Below are positions 1 through 7,404 of a DNA stretch of 64,000 nucleotides, piece by piece. Below the pieces are notes generated by a model. It did not search any database. It was not told the origin of the DNA and saw only the letters and a list, made by a program, of their open reading frames with translations. The DNA is from Schinkia azotoformans LMG 9581. Its GTDB lineage: Bacteria; Bacillota; Bacilli; Bacillales; Bacillaceae_J. Within the stretch, counting starts at the first letter, position 1, and every line of letters starts with the position of its first letter. The stretch is from positions 140,981 through 204,980 of the forward strand of contig NZ_AJLR01000045.1 of the NCBI RefSeq assembly GCF_000307855.1, in the 5' to 3' direction. The position numbers and the translations under genes were made by a program.

Positions 1-2
1 CT

Positions 3-443
3 CTTGATCAAATCATTGAAACTGTAGAAGGTTTATCAGAAGAAATCATCCGCAAAAATCCGGTACCAGAAGAATGGTCTATTATGCAAATCATTTGTCA
101 TGTTGAAGAAGCCCTTCCATATTGGCTTGCGGAAATTGACAATATTAAAGCAGCACCTGGAACTGAATGGGGAAGACACTTCACCCATGGAGGACGTCTT
201 GCTGCCGTAGATGCAGCTGAAACTCGTACTGTTTCTGATGTACTAGCAAAATTAAAAGAAATCAAGCCATTTGTATCTGAAAAACTAGCTGAGCTTGACG
301 AAGCAACATTAGCAGTTGAATCACCAAGCCGCAATCCAAACTTCGGCACAAAGCCGATTTCCTTTATAGTGGACCATTTAATTGTGGAACATGCGAGCAA
401 ACACTTTGGTCAAATTCAGCGCAATTTATCAAAATTACAATAA
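3..443 (+). CDS. DinB-family protein, 5'-truncated by the window edge
   Basis: The reading frame is open from base 3, so the true start lies outside the window; the first ATG inside it (base 84) is internal. The visible 146 residues show the DinB/YfiT four-helix pattern: WSIMQIICHVEE near the start and DHLIVEHASKHFGQIQRN at the end, each supplying histidines suited to the family's metal site. DinB-fold proteins are metal-dependent, often thiol-linked transferases or proteins of unknown function in the cytoplasm. The substrate cannot be told from sequence. The next gene starts about 220 bases downstream behind its own promoter. Confidence 0.75.
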   Translation, partial: LDQIIETVEGLSEEIIRKNPVPEEWSIMQIICHVEEALPYWLAEIDNIKAAPGTEWGRHFTHGGRLAAVDAAETRTVSDVLAKLKEIKPFVSEKLAELDEATLAVESPSRNPNFGTKPISFIVDHLIVEHASKHFGQIQRNLSKLQ

Positions 444-483
444 TCTTTCAAATCAAAATTTTATAACACCATTATAAAAACTA

Positions 484-512
484 TTGAAATTTAGCATCTG
501 CAAAGGTAAAAT
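484..512 (+). promoter_or_regulatory. Candidate SigA promoter of the CheY/CheC/GGDEF operon
   Basis: TTGAAA (484-489), a 17-base spacer and TAAAAT (507-512) form a good housekeeping promoter. It would start a roughly 140-base leader ahead of the response regulator at 663. Confidence 0.5.
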
Positions 513-540
513 TTAGGTAAATTTTATTAAATAATATGAA

Positions 541-628
541 AAGATGCTATGAAGAATCTCCTATATTTGGGCACTTGGGTGATTCAGAGCAAGTAGTGCA
601 ACCGGCTTGAAATCAAGTCGGTTTTTTT
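541..628 (+). promoter_or_regulatory. Structured 5' leader ending in an intrinsic terminator
   Basis: Downstream of the promoter the leader contains GAATC (554-558) pairing with GATTC (581-585), and a competing GCACTTG (571-577) that can pair with CAAG...TGC (590-599). A terminator hairpin (601-610 with 613-622) and a T run follow. The terminator lies only about 35 bases before the first gene's start, so it probably acts as an attenuator. I cannot match it to a riboswitch class I know; in particular the conserved blocks of the c-di-GMP-I aptamer are not visible. Confidence 0.4.
601..628 (+). terminator. Intrinsic terminator in the operon leader
   Basis: ACCGGCTTGA, an AA loop and TCAAGTCGGT form a 10-bp stem with one wobble, followed by seven Ts. 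It sits between the promoter and the first gene, which suggests regulated read-through. Confidence 0.7.
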
Positions 629-662
629 GTGTATTCGAAAATAAATTGGGGGAATAGAATCT

Positions 663-1025
663 ATGAAAATATTAATAGTTGAAGATTCAAAGTTTGTACA
701 AAACGTTATACGGAAAGTCATTCTTGAAAATATACCAAATTGTGAAGTACTGACAGCTAATGATGGGGAAAGTGGTTACAAGCTGTATATGGAACATAAG
801 CCGGATTTGATTACTTCAGATCTATTAATGCCTATTTTGAGCGGTCAGGAAATGTTGAAGAAGATTAGAGAAATTGATAATGAAACCAAAATTATTGTTA
901 TTTCCGCAGATGTTCAAAAAGCAACTAGAGATGAAATTGAGGAGCTTGGAATTTTAGGATTCATAAATAAACCTGTAACAGGTGAAAAAGCAGATTTGCT
1001 CATCAATCTTATCAAGGGGGTCTAA
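663..1025 (+). CDS. CheY-like single-domain response regulator
   Basis: This is a 120-residue receiver domain with no output domain, so it acts by protein contact. The acidic pair is E7/D8, the phosphoacceptor is D53 in TSDLLMP, the switch residue is S81 and the conserved lysine is K103 in NKP. The ribosome site is TTGGGGGAATAG. It begins an operon with a CheC-like phosphatase (start 5 bases after this gene's stop) and a GGDEF protein, so its likely role is a phospho-switch dephosphorylated by the CheC partner and linked to c-di-GMP output. The kinase that phosphorylates it is not evident here. Confidence 0.85.
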   Translation: MKILIVEDSKFVQNVIRKVILENIPNCEVLTANDGESGYKLYMEHKPDLITSDLLMPILSGQEMLKKIREIDNETKIIVISADVQKATRDEIEELGILGFINKPVTGEKADLLINLIKGV

Positions 1026-1029
1026 CTTA

Positions 1030-1665
1030 ATGTTGAATGAACTTCAGCGGGATTTATTAACTGAACTTGTGAATGTATATGTTGGGCAGGCAGCAAGTAT
1101 GTTATCAGAAATGGTTCAACAAAAAATTGATCTAGCGATTCCAAAAGTTGAATTGGTCTCTACAACTGAAGTTAATCCTGAAGACCATAGATTTAATATC
1201 TTTATGAGTGAAGGGCACCTGATCACATCCTCATTAAAGTTCGGTCATGAATTTCGTGGAAAAGCAATCTTGATGTTCCCGATAGACCAAGCTAAAATCT
1301 TAGTAAATACATGCCTCGGGGAGATAACTTCAGATTTAGATACGGATGCTAAAAGCTTGATGGATACTGATTTAGATGTATTAAAAGAGATCAGCAATGT
1401 GATTCTTAATGCGATAATTGGCGAGTTTGGTAATTTCCTAGGATTGAGACTTGAGTATGCGTTGCCGGATATTGAGCTTGTTTCAATAGCCAAGGGGGAT
1501 AAAACAACATTCCTTCAAAATGAGGTTCACGTCCTTATTTTACAAACTTCTTTTTCACTTGCCGAGACGAATATAAAAGGCGCAATCGTGATTGCATTAA
1601 GTATGGATTCAATATCTAGCTTGCTGAAAAAAATAGATGAATTACTGGAGGAAATCCATGGATAG
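1030..1665 (+). CDS. CheC-like CheY-P phosphatase
   Basis: The 211-residue product starts at the ATG behind AAGGGGG; an upstream in-frame start would overlap the preceding gene. Both halves carry the CheC-family phosphatase signature D-x3-E-x2-N-x22-P complete: once near the N terminus (DLLTELVN, then a proline 22 residues later) and once in the middle (DVLKEISN, then a proline 22 residues later). CheC proteins dephosphorylate CheY-P. With a CheY-like receiver immediately upstream and a GGDEF enzyme overlapping downstream, it probably resets this local switch rather than the flagellar one, since no other chemotaxis genes are nearby. Confidence 0.85.
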   Translation: MLNELQRDLLTELVNVYVGQAASMLSEMVQQKIDLAIPKVELVSTTEVNPEDHRFNIFMSEGHLITSSLKFGHEFRGKAILMFPIDQAKILVNTCLGEITSDLDTDAKSLMDTDLDVLKEISNVILNAIIGEFGNFLGLRLEYALPDIELVSIAKGDKTTFLQNEVHVLILQTSFSLAETNIKGAIVIALSMDSISSLLKKIDELLEEIHG

Positions 1666-2611
1666 TCTAGTTTTCCAATCCTTAGATAAAGTAAATGTTG
1701 GAATGGTCATCATAGACAAGAATTTAAATATTCTCCTTTGGAATCAATGGGTAGAGCGGTTAACTGACTTCAAGGCTGAAGAGGTGATTGGGAAAAGTTT
1801 AACAGAGATTTGTCCGCGATTCCGAATGAAAGTATATTCAGAGATACTACAAAATGTACTTTTTCATGGCCAAAGTAGATTTTGTTCAAGTACATTGCAT
1901 AAAGCATTTTTTCTTCCACAAGATGTGACTGATGAGAACACTATTAAGCAGAACCTGCACATAGAACCACTGTATAAGGAAGATCTTACGTATGCCCTTA
2001 TACAAATCAGTGATATGACGACAACTTATAACCGAGTTTATAAGTTGAAAAATTTAATAAAGGAAATGGAAGTTGAGCTAAAAGAAATTCAGACTACTGA
2101 AAAGATTAGTAGACATCGTGCTATGCATGATTCTCTTACGGGTTTACCCAATCGCCTTTATTTCAATGATCGGCTTGCATGGGCAATCAATTATGCCCAC
2201 AGAAACCGTGATAAACTGGGGATTATGTTTCTGGACCTTGATGGATTCAAGGAGATCAATGATACATATGGCCATAAAGTAGGCGATATGGTACTAAGGG
2301 AAGCAGCCCGGCGTTTACGGGGATGCATCCGGAGTATCGACACGCTTGCACGACTGGGCGGAGATGAATTTACGGCTGTATTAATTCAATTAAAAGATGA
2401 AAAAGATGCTTCGATAGTAGCTAGTAAGTTTATAAAGGTATTTCAAGATCCATTCATAATAGATGAAAAACCAATAAAACTTTCAGTAAGTATAGGAATT
2501 AGCACGTACCCAAAAGATGGAGAGGAGCCTGCGGCACTCATAAATAAAGCGGACACGGCTATGTACAAAATAAAAATTAAGGGTAAGAATGCGTTCGGCT
2601 TTGCTGAATAA
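1658..2611 (+). CDS. PAS-GGDEF diguanylate cyclase
   Basis: The 317-residue protein starts at the ATG behind GGAGG and overlaps the CheC stop by 8 bases, indicating translational coupling. An N-terminal PAS-like domain (about residues 5-115; NILLWNQWVERLTDF) is joined by a short coiled linker to a GGDEF domain (about 150-317) with the intact active motif RLGGDEF. The product-inhibition I-site RSID lies five residues before GGDEF. It should be an active, feedback-controlled producer of c-di-GMP. There are no membrane segments, so it is cytoplasmic. Coupling to the CheY/CheC pair suggests that its localisation or activity follows the phospho-signal. Confidence 0.88.
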   Translation: MDSLVFQSLDKVNVGMVIIDKNLNILLWNQWVERLTDFKAEEVIGKSLTEICPRFRMKVYSEILQNVLFHGQSRFCSSTLHKAFFLPQDVTDENTIKQNLHIEPLYKEDLTYALIQISDMTTTYNRVYKLKNLIKEMEVELKEIQTTEKISRHRAMHDSLTGLPNRLYFNDRLAWAINYAHRNRDKLGIMFLDLDGFKEINDTYGHKVGDMVLREAARRLRGCIRSIDTLARLGGDEFTAVLIQLKDEKDASIVASKFIKVFQDPFIIDEKPIKLSVSIGISTYPKDGEEPAALINKADTAMYKIKIKGKNAFGFAE

Positions 2612-2632
2612 TAGAACATAACAGGGAAAAGA

Positions 2633-3331
2633 ATGAAACATAAAATATTAATTATCGAAGATGAAGATAAAATTGCAAGAATACTGGAGCTTGAACTTAA
2701 GCATGAAGGATGTGAGACGACAATTGCGGCTAATGGACGTGCAGGATTAGAGTATGCTCTGAAAGAGTCATGGGATGTAATTATCCTTGATATTATGATA
2801 CCGGAATTAAACGGGATTGAAGTATTGCGACGGATTCGAAAGTCTGACCAGCTAACCTCCATTATTTTACTATCTGCTCGTGATTCTGTAATGGATAAAA
2901 TAAATGGACTCGATCATGGAGCAAATGATTACATGACAAAGCCTTTTGATATGGAAGAGCTGTTAGCACGCATTCGAGTAATGATCCGAACAAAACAGCA
3001 GCTTCAACACAAACAGAAAAATGAGGATGAGTTCGTTTTAGCTGATTTAAAAGTTAATCTCCTTACTCGGGAGGTTATCCGTGGTGGTGAAAAAGTGGAG
3101 CTGACAAAAAAGGAATTTGATTTGCTGACTTTTTTATTAGAGAATCATCACCATGTTTTGAGTCGCGAGCAAATTTTAGAAAAGGTTTGGGGCTTTGATT
3201 ATCTAGGAGATACGAATGTTGTCGATGTATATATTGGCTATTTGCGGAAAAAAATTGATGCACCTTTTCATGAGCCATTAATTCATACAATCCGCGGGGT
3301 CGGTTTTACGATCAAGGAGAATAACCGATGA
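2633..3331 (+). CDS. OmpR/PhoB-family response regulator
   Basis: The 232-residue protein has an N-terminal receiver (E9/D10, phosphoacceptor D53 in ILDIMIP, and K102-type lysine in TKPF) and a C-terminal winged-helix DNA-binding domain (ELTKKEFDLLTFLL...VDVYIGYLRKKID). It starts 21 bases after the GGDEF gene, so read-through is possible. It overlaps the downstream histidine kinase gene by 4 bases (ATGA), the usual arrangement of a cognate pair. The 11-bp repeats at 4671-4701 just after the kinase gene are a plausible target. It is similar in layout to ArlR/YkoG-type regulators, but the exact orthologue is uncertain. Confidence 0.9.
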   Translation: MKHKILIIEDEDKIARILELELKHEGCETTIAANGRAGLEYALKESWDVIILDIMIPELNGIEVLRRIRKSDQLTSIILLSARDSVMDKINGLDHGANDYMTKPFDMEELLARIRVMIRTKQQLQHKQKNEDEFVLADLKVNLLTREVIRGGEKVELTKKEFDLLTFLLENHHHVLSREQILEKVWGFDYLGDTNVVDVYIGYLRKKIDAPFHEPLIHTIRGVGFTIKENNR

Positions 3332-4671
3332 CATTAAAAGCAAAACTCCATATTCTTATTTTTACTTGGACTATTATTATTCTACTTGTCGGTAATCTAG
3401 CTGTGTATCTGTTATTTGTTGAAATGATTAAAGATAAAAAGGAAAACAGCTTAGAGTATATTGCAAGTACGATTGAAAATCAGGGTATTCCTAAATCAGA
3501 CGCTGATGAAGCAGTTATTCAAAAATTGCTCCCGGAGGACAGCCTTGTTCGTATCATTGCACCTACGAATGAGATCAAATTTGAGTATACAAATGAAAGT
3601 GATTATAGCAAAATACCGGCTTCTTTTTCACCGCAAGCGGAGTATACCTATGATAGTTATGATGGAGATGATGTTATCGTATTTGTTAGGCCAATCTTAG
3701 CCGCAGGGGATGTTACTGCGTCCATCCAAGTCATTTCAGATTTTGAAGACGAGCGGGAGGATATTCAAGATCTATTGTATGTACTTCTTACGGTTTCAGG
3801 GATCCTTCTTGTTATTTCGATCTTATTGAGTTTCCTGGCATCCTCTCTGTTTTTACGTCCACTTGCACAGTTTATCAAAACGATGGAGGATATTCGAATA
3901 AGCAGGAACTTCAAAAGGATTTCTATTAATGATAAAAATTCAAAAGAAATGAACCAAGTTGCTCAAACTTTTAATGCGATGATTGAACAACTAGAGGAGC
4001 AGTTCGAAAAACAGGAACAATTTGTCTCGAATGCTTCTCATGAATTACGAACGCCATTAACCATCATTGAAAGTTACGCTTCTCTTTTGAAAAGATGGGG
4101 ACGTGAGAATGAGGAAGTGTTAAAAGAAAGTATTGATGCCATTCATCAAGAAGCACTTGGTTTAAAAGCAATGATTAAGCAGCTATTAGAACTGGCAAGG
4201 TACGAAGAACAAATGACACTGCCTTTATCTGATCTAAATGCAGTAGATATTGGTAAAAAGACGATTAACCGATTGAAAGGTTTTACGAACCGACCGATCC
4301 ATCTTTTGGTCAAAGAAGATTCTATTCCTGTTTTTGCAAATGAACAAGCACTAATTCAAGTGCTGACGATATTGGCTGATAATGCTTTCAAGTACAGCGA
4401 AGACAAGGTGGAAATTAAAATCGATAAGGACAACAACAAAACCACACTTCAAGTCATTGACTATGGTGTTGGAATTCCAAAAGAAGACCTTCCCCATGTA
4501 TTTGATCGATTTTACCGGGTTGACAAAGCAAGACAACGGAGTGCCGGTGGGGTGGGAATTGGACTATCTATTGCACATACACTTGTTGAAAAAATGGAAG
4601 GGCAGATATCCATTCAAAGTGAACCTGAAAAAGGAACGATTATCACTTTAGCGTTTAAGGCACAATCCTAA
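3328..4671 (+). CDS. Membrane sensor histidine kinase
   Basis: The 447-residue protein is the partner of the upstream OmpR-type regulator. The first membrane helix is at about residues 8-30, followed by an extracytoplasmic loop of about 115 residues, a second helix (about 149-175), HAMP, and a HisKA domain with H238 in SNASHELRTPL. The HATPase domain has its N-box (ADNAFKY), DYGVGIP and a GGVGIGLSIA loop. It is a complete ArlS-like architecture. The signal sensed is unknown. The gene for an exported acidic protein lies immediately downstream, separated by OmpR-type direct repeats, and may belong to the regulon. Confidence 0.9.
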   Translation: MTLKAKLHILIFTWTIIILLVGNLAVYLLFVEMIKDKKENSLEYIASTIENQGIPKSDADEAVIQKLLPEDSLVRIIAPTNEIKFEYTNESDYSKIPASFSPQAEYTYDSYDGDDVIVFVRPILAAGDVTASIQVISDFEDEREDIQDLLYVLLTVSGILLVISILLSFLASSLFLRPLAQFIKTMEDIRISRNFKRISINDKNSKEMNQVAQTFNAMIEQLEEQFEKQEQFVSNASHELRTPLTIIESYASLLKRWGRENEEVLKESIDAIHQEALGLKAMIKQLLELARYEEQMTLPLSDLNAVDIGKKTINRLKGFTNRPIHLLVKEDSIPVFANEQALIQVLTILADNAFKYSEDKVEIKIDKDNNKTTLQVIDYGVGIPKEDLPHVFDRFYRVDKARQRSAGGVGIGLSIAHTLVEKMEGQISIQSEPEKGTIITLAFKAQS

Positions 4672-4740
4672 AACTTTTATCAAATTCTTATGAAATTCTT
4701 AATCTTTTCAGAATGTATCCTTAAAAATAATAGTTATAGT
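4671..4740 (+). promoter_or_regulatory. Three 11-bp-spaced direct repeats and promoter region
   Basis: AAACTTTTA (4671-4679), AAATTCTTA (4682-4690) and AAATTCTTA (4693-4701) recur with exact 11-bp periodicity, that is, on one face of the helix. This is the typical layout of OmpR/PhoP-family binding boxes. A -10-like TATAGT (4735-4740) follows without a good -35, as expected of an activator-dependent promoter. The likely regulator is the OmpR-type protein encoded at 2633. Confidence 0.5.
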
Positions 4741-4782
4741 ACAAGTATAAGTGACTTACTTGGAGGAATGGAGGGATTAAGA

Positions 4783-5397
4783 ATGAAGAAAGAATGGAGA
4801 AAAATTATCACATATTCCGTTGTTGCATTTGGATTAGGATGTGCAGGAGTAACAACTATAAATGGCTTAGAAGGAGATCAAGTAGAGGCTGCCCAAACCT
4901 CATTCGTTTCAGAAAGTGCCAATGATATCGAGCAACGCTTATTCGCACAGTCACCAAGACATTATGTTGAAATGGAGGGGAAAGTAAGAGCCTATGATGG
5001 AAAAAATATTACGATTCTCCATCCAATTCACGGTGAAAAAACTTTTAGCATCGCTTCCGATGCAATCATTTCAGACCGATATATAAAATTGAAAAAAAGT
5101 GTTTTGGCGGAAGTGAAAATTTTTGATTCGGAGGTTTATAGAATTGAAACTGAAAGAACGATTGAAACATATGGGACGCTTTCAAGCCTTGATAACAAGA
5201 AAATAACGGTAACGGTTGATAATGTTAAAAAGGAATTTCCGAAAGGAAAGTTCTTCCATCTTGATAAAGATGGATATCGTGGAAGCGTGATCGGCATGCC
5301 AGTTAGTATTACATTAGATTCAGGCTTTACTGCCTTAAATGCTGAAATTGAAGATGACTATGACGATCTCGATGATGACGATCATTACGATGACTAG
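4783..5397 (+). CDS. Exported protein with acidic C-terminal tail
   Basis: I chose the ATG behind GGAGGAATGGAGGG; the longer in-frame extension would begin inside the repeat/promoter region. The 204-residue product has a signal-peptide-like N terminus (basic MKKEWRK, hydrophobic segment to about residue 30). Two similar beta-rich stretches follow (around EGKVRAYDGKNITIL and YGTLSSLDNKKITVTV), then a tail of almost only Asp and Tyr (DDYDDLDDDDHYDD). I do not recognise a named family. The tail suggests divalent-cation binding at the cell surface. It directly follows the two-component pair and is likely regulated by it. Confidence 0.75.
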   Translation: MKKEWRKIITYSVVAFGLGCAGVTTINGLEGDQVEAAQTSFVSESANDIEQRLFAQSPRHYVEMEGKVRAYDGKNITILHPIHGEKTFSIASDAIISDRYIKLKKSVLAEVKIFDSEVYRIETERTIETYGTLSSLDNKKITVTVDNVKKEFPKGKFFHLDKDGYRGSVIGMPVSITLDSGFTALNAEIEDDYDDLDDDDHYDD

Positions 5398-5410
5398 ACT
5401 TTTTATACAC

Positions 5411-5448
5411 AAAAAATAACCCTTAGCACTTGAACTAGGGGTTATTTT
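5411..5448. terminator. Bidirectional intrinsic terminator
   Basis: AATAACCCTTAG (5415-5426) pairs with CTAGGGGTTATT (5435-5446), flanked by an A run on the left and Ts on the right. It lies between two converging genes and can serve both. Confidence 0.8.
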
Positions 5449-5462
5449 ACATGAAACCACTA

Positions 5463-6602
5463 TTATGATGCGAAATTTATGGGCAGCATAACTTGAAACG
5501 TAGTCAAATCATCTGTTGAGATGCAATTTATTGTACCATGATGGCTTTCGATTATTTTTTTACAAACATATAATCCTATTCCTGTGCCTAAATTCTTTGT
5601 GCTATAAAATGGCTCGAAAATTAACTTAATTTCATCTGCACTTAAAGGTGCACCGTTGTTTGAAATACTAACAGAAATATTATCAAGATCTGCTGCTGCT
5701 ATGATGTTAATTTTTCTCTTCTTCTCTTTTTCTTCGCTTAAAGCATCAACTGCATTTATTAATAGATTTAGAAAAACCTGCTTCAATTCATTTCGATCGC
5801 CATTGACCGTTACATCTAAATTCATATTAGTGGTTACCTCGATATTACTATCAACAATACTTGGGTACAAGAAATGAACAACATCTTCTAGTATATCGTT
5901 AATAGTAATTGTTTCAATCCTACTTTCGATGACGGTGTTCATCTTTGACGTGTGAAGAAACTGTGTAATTCTAAACTTCAGTTGTTCAAGTTCCTTGCTA
6001 ATAATATCTAAATAAGGCATGCTCGGATGTTCAGCCTTTAGTAGTTTGACAAATCCCATGACAGAGGTAAGTGGATTGCGAAACTCATGGACGAAACTAG
6101 AAGACATTTGTCCGAGGATAGATAATCTATCCTTATGGCTCTGCGAAATAAACAGGTTTATCTCTTTTAATTTCATATCTTTTAGTTCAGTGTACTTTGA
6201 TACAGCGTAGTAGCAGAATCTATCAAACTGTCTATTTACTAAGTCAATGATGGGCTGTAACTCATCTAATAAGATTCCAGATTTGATTATATGCTTTACT
6301 ATGAGACTCCTTCCAAGATTCACATTGTAAACGAAGTCCCCTATATTTATGTTAGCATCAGCCCGTTCTTGTGCAACTTTGTGTGCTAAGGATTTAATAT
6401 CGTCATCTGAATAATCATCTAAAATAGAATCAATGATTAATTGGTATATTAAAAAGCCATTTTTTCTTATCAGTTCCTTATCATCTTCATCAGTACTTAC
6501 CACTATGCTTTTTTCCCATAAATCTAATACTGTACTTTCATTGTTTTTGAGAAATTGAGCTAATTTTTCATATCCATTATATGTTGGCACATTTGTTTCC
6601 AT
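5463..6602 (-). CDS. Cytoplasmic phosphorelay-type histidine kinase with HisK_N domain
   Basis: About 379 residues; a GTG 12 bases upstream is an alternative start, but the ATG has the better-placed AGTGGG site. The helical N terminus (about residues 15-145; LDLWEKSIV, DFVYNVNLGRSLIVKHI) resembles the HisK_N domain of Bacillus kinases. HisKA has the phosphorelay-style H-box SSFVHEFRNPLTS, and HATPase has its N-box (LLINAVDAL) and GTGIGLYVCKKI. There are no membrane helices. The H-box style is that of sporulation kinases feeding Spo0F. No response regulator is adjacent, so it is an orphan kinase. Confidence 0.85.
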   Translation of the reverse strand: METNVPTYNGYEKLAQFLKNNESTVLDLWEKSIVVSTDEDDKELIRKNGFLIYQLIIDSILDDYSDDDIKSLAHKVAQERADANINIGDFVYNVNLGRSLIVKHIIKSGILLDELQPIIDLVNRQFDRFCYYAVSKYTELKDMKLKEINLFISQSHKDRLSILGQMSSSFVHEFRNPLTSVMGFVKLLKAEHPSMPYLDIISKELEQLKFRITQFLHTSKMNTVIESRIETITINDILEDVVHFLYPSIVDSNIEVTTNMNLDVTVNGDRNELKQVFLNLLINAVDALSEEKEKKRKINIIAAADLDNISVSISNNGAPLSADEIKLIFEPFYSTKNLGTGIGLYVCKKIIESHHGTINCISTDDLTTFQVMLPINFAS

Positions 6603-6703
6603 AATAATTCCCACTTTCCATTTTTAAAAAGGATTGAATGAAGTGATTATATAGGGAAAATATACCATAAAGGTTTGAATATATATATAAAATTTATAAT
6701 ATT

Positions 6704-7032
6704 TTATACATTTTGTTTAATTAAAGGAAATGTGATTGCAAAGCAGGTTCCTTCATGATTTTTAAATTCCGTTTCATTCATAAGTTGAAGCAGCCCTCTA
6801 GAAGTAGTTAAAGGATTTCGTACTTCATCGGAAATGCTTGCGGCTAATTGACTTATCATTTTCATTTTTTCAACCTTCCAAATAGGAATGAAAGAATAAC
6901 AGCGACAGTCATTTTCTTTTGTAAGGAAAGCTTAAAATACATCGTTTTCAAAAAAGGAACAGATAGTAAGATTAATGTGACCGTAATAAAACGAACAACT
7001 ATTGCTAAAAGGTAATCCAAAATAGTCTCCAT
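6704..7032 (-). pseudogene. Relic of a membrane histidine kinase
   Basis: Reading leftward from 7032, a 56-residue hydrophobic start (METILDYLLAIVVRF...) resembles the first helices of 5TM-type sensor kinases and ends in a stop. Immediately after, in another frame, comes an H-box-like stretch (AASISDEVRNPLTTSRG, with Asp in place of the catalytic His) fused to the last strand of an HATPase domain (GTCFAITFPLIKQ). Most of the kinase core is missing. These three fragments in the correct order are best explained as the remains of one kinase gene after internal deletion. Confidence 0.6.
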
Positions 7033-7220
7033 CTTATTGAATTTTCAGTATGTATAGTATTTCGAACGGAGACGTATGCGTGAATCAATTTTATTTTTAT
7101 GGAATCTAGTACAAGTACTATTTATGAGGCGCGTAATGCAACATGACTGAAATTTTCTATCATAATATAACACTTGTCCCAATATACTAAAGTGAAGAAG
7201 CTTTAGGGGGAGTAGTATTA

Positions 7221-7325
7221 GTGGAAAAGGAAGAATTCGAAGGACTGTTCATAATGGCTTATCTCCATTTAGCATTGATTCTAGTAATCTGTGTGATAGG
7301 GAAGTTTGTTGGTAGTTATTTTTGA
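7221..7325 (+). CDS. Small single-span membrane peptide
   Basis: This is a 34-codon ORF with a GTG start behind a strong TTTAGGGGGAG site. The peptide has an acidic N terminus (MEKEEFEG), one hydrophobic helix (about residues 9-27) and a short basic end (GKFVGSYF). It is followed by a clear terminator. Nothing in it identifies a family. The strong ribosome site and terminator favour a real gene over chance. Confidence 0.45.
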   Translation: MEKEEFEGLFIMAYLHLALILVICVIGKFVGSYF

Positions 7326-7363
7326 AGCATAGTACAATTTTATAAGAGTGTTTATTATCCAAC

Positions 7364-7403
7364 ACCGCGCTTGTACAAAAGGAGACAAGCGCGGTATTCC
7401 TAT
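7364..7403. terminator. Intrinsic terminator between converging genes
   Basis: ACCGCGCTTGT (7364-7374) pairs perfectly with ACAAGCGCGGT (7385-7395), followed by a T-rich stretch. It lies downstream of both the small peptide gene and the leftward Crp/Fnr gene. Confidence 0.75.
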
Positions 7404-7404
7404 T

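Noticed and set aside
3..443. DinB-fold protein as the missing maleylpyruvate isomerase
   Set aside because: It is 25 kb from the gentisate genes in an unrelated context; nothing links it to the pathway beyond the fold.
541..628. c-di-GMP-I riboswitch upstream of the GGDEF operon
   Set aside because: The conserved GEMM blocks are not found; only a terminator and generic stems can be supported.
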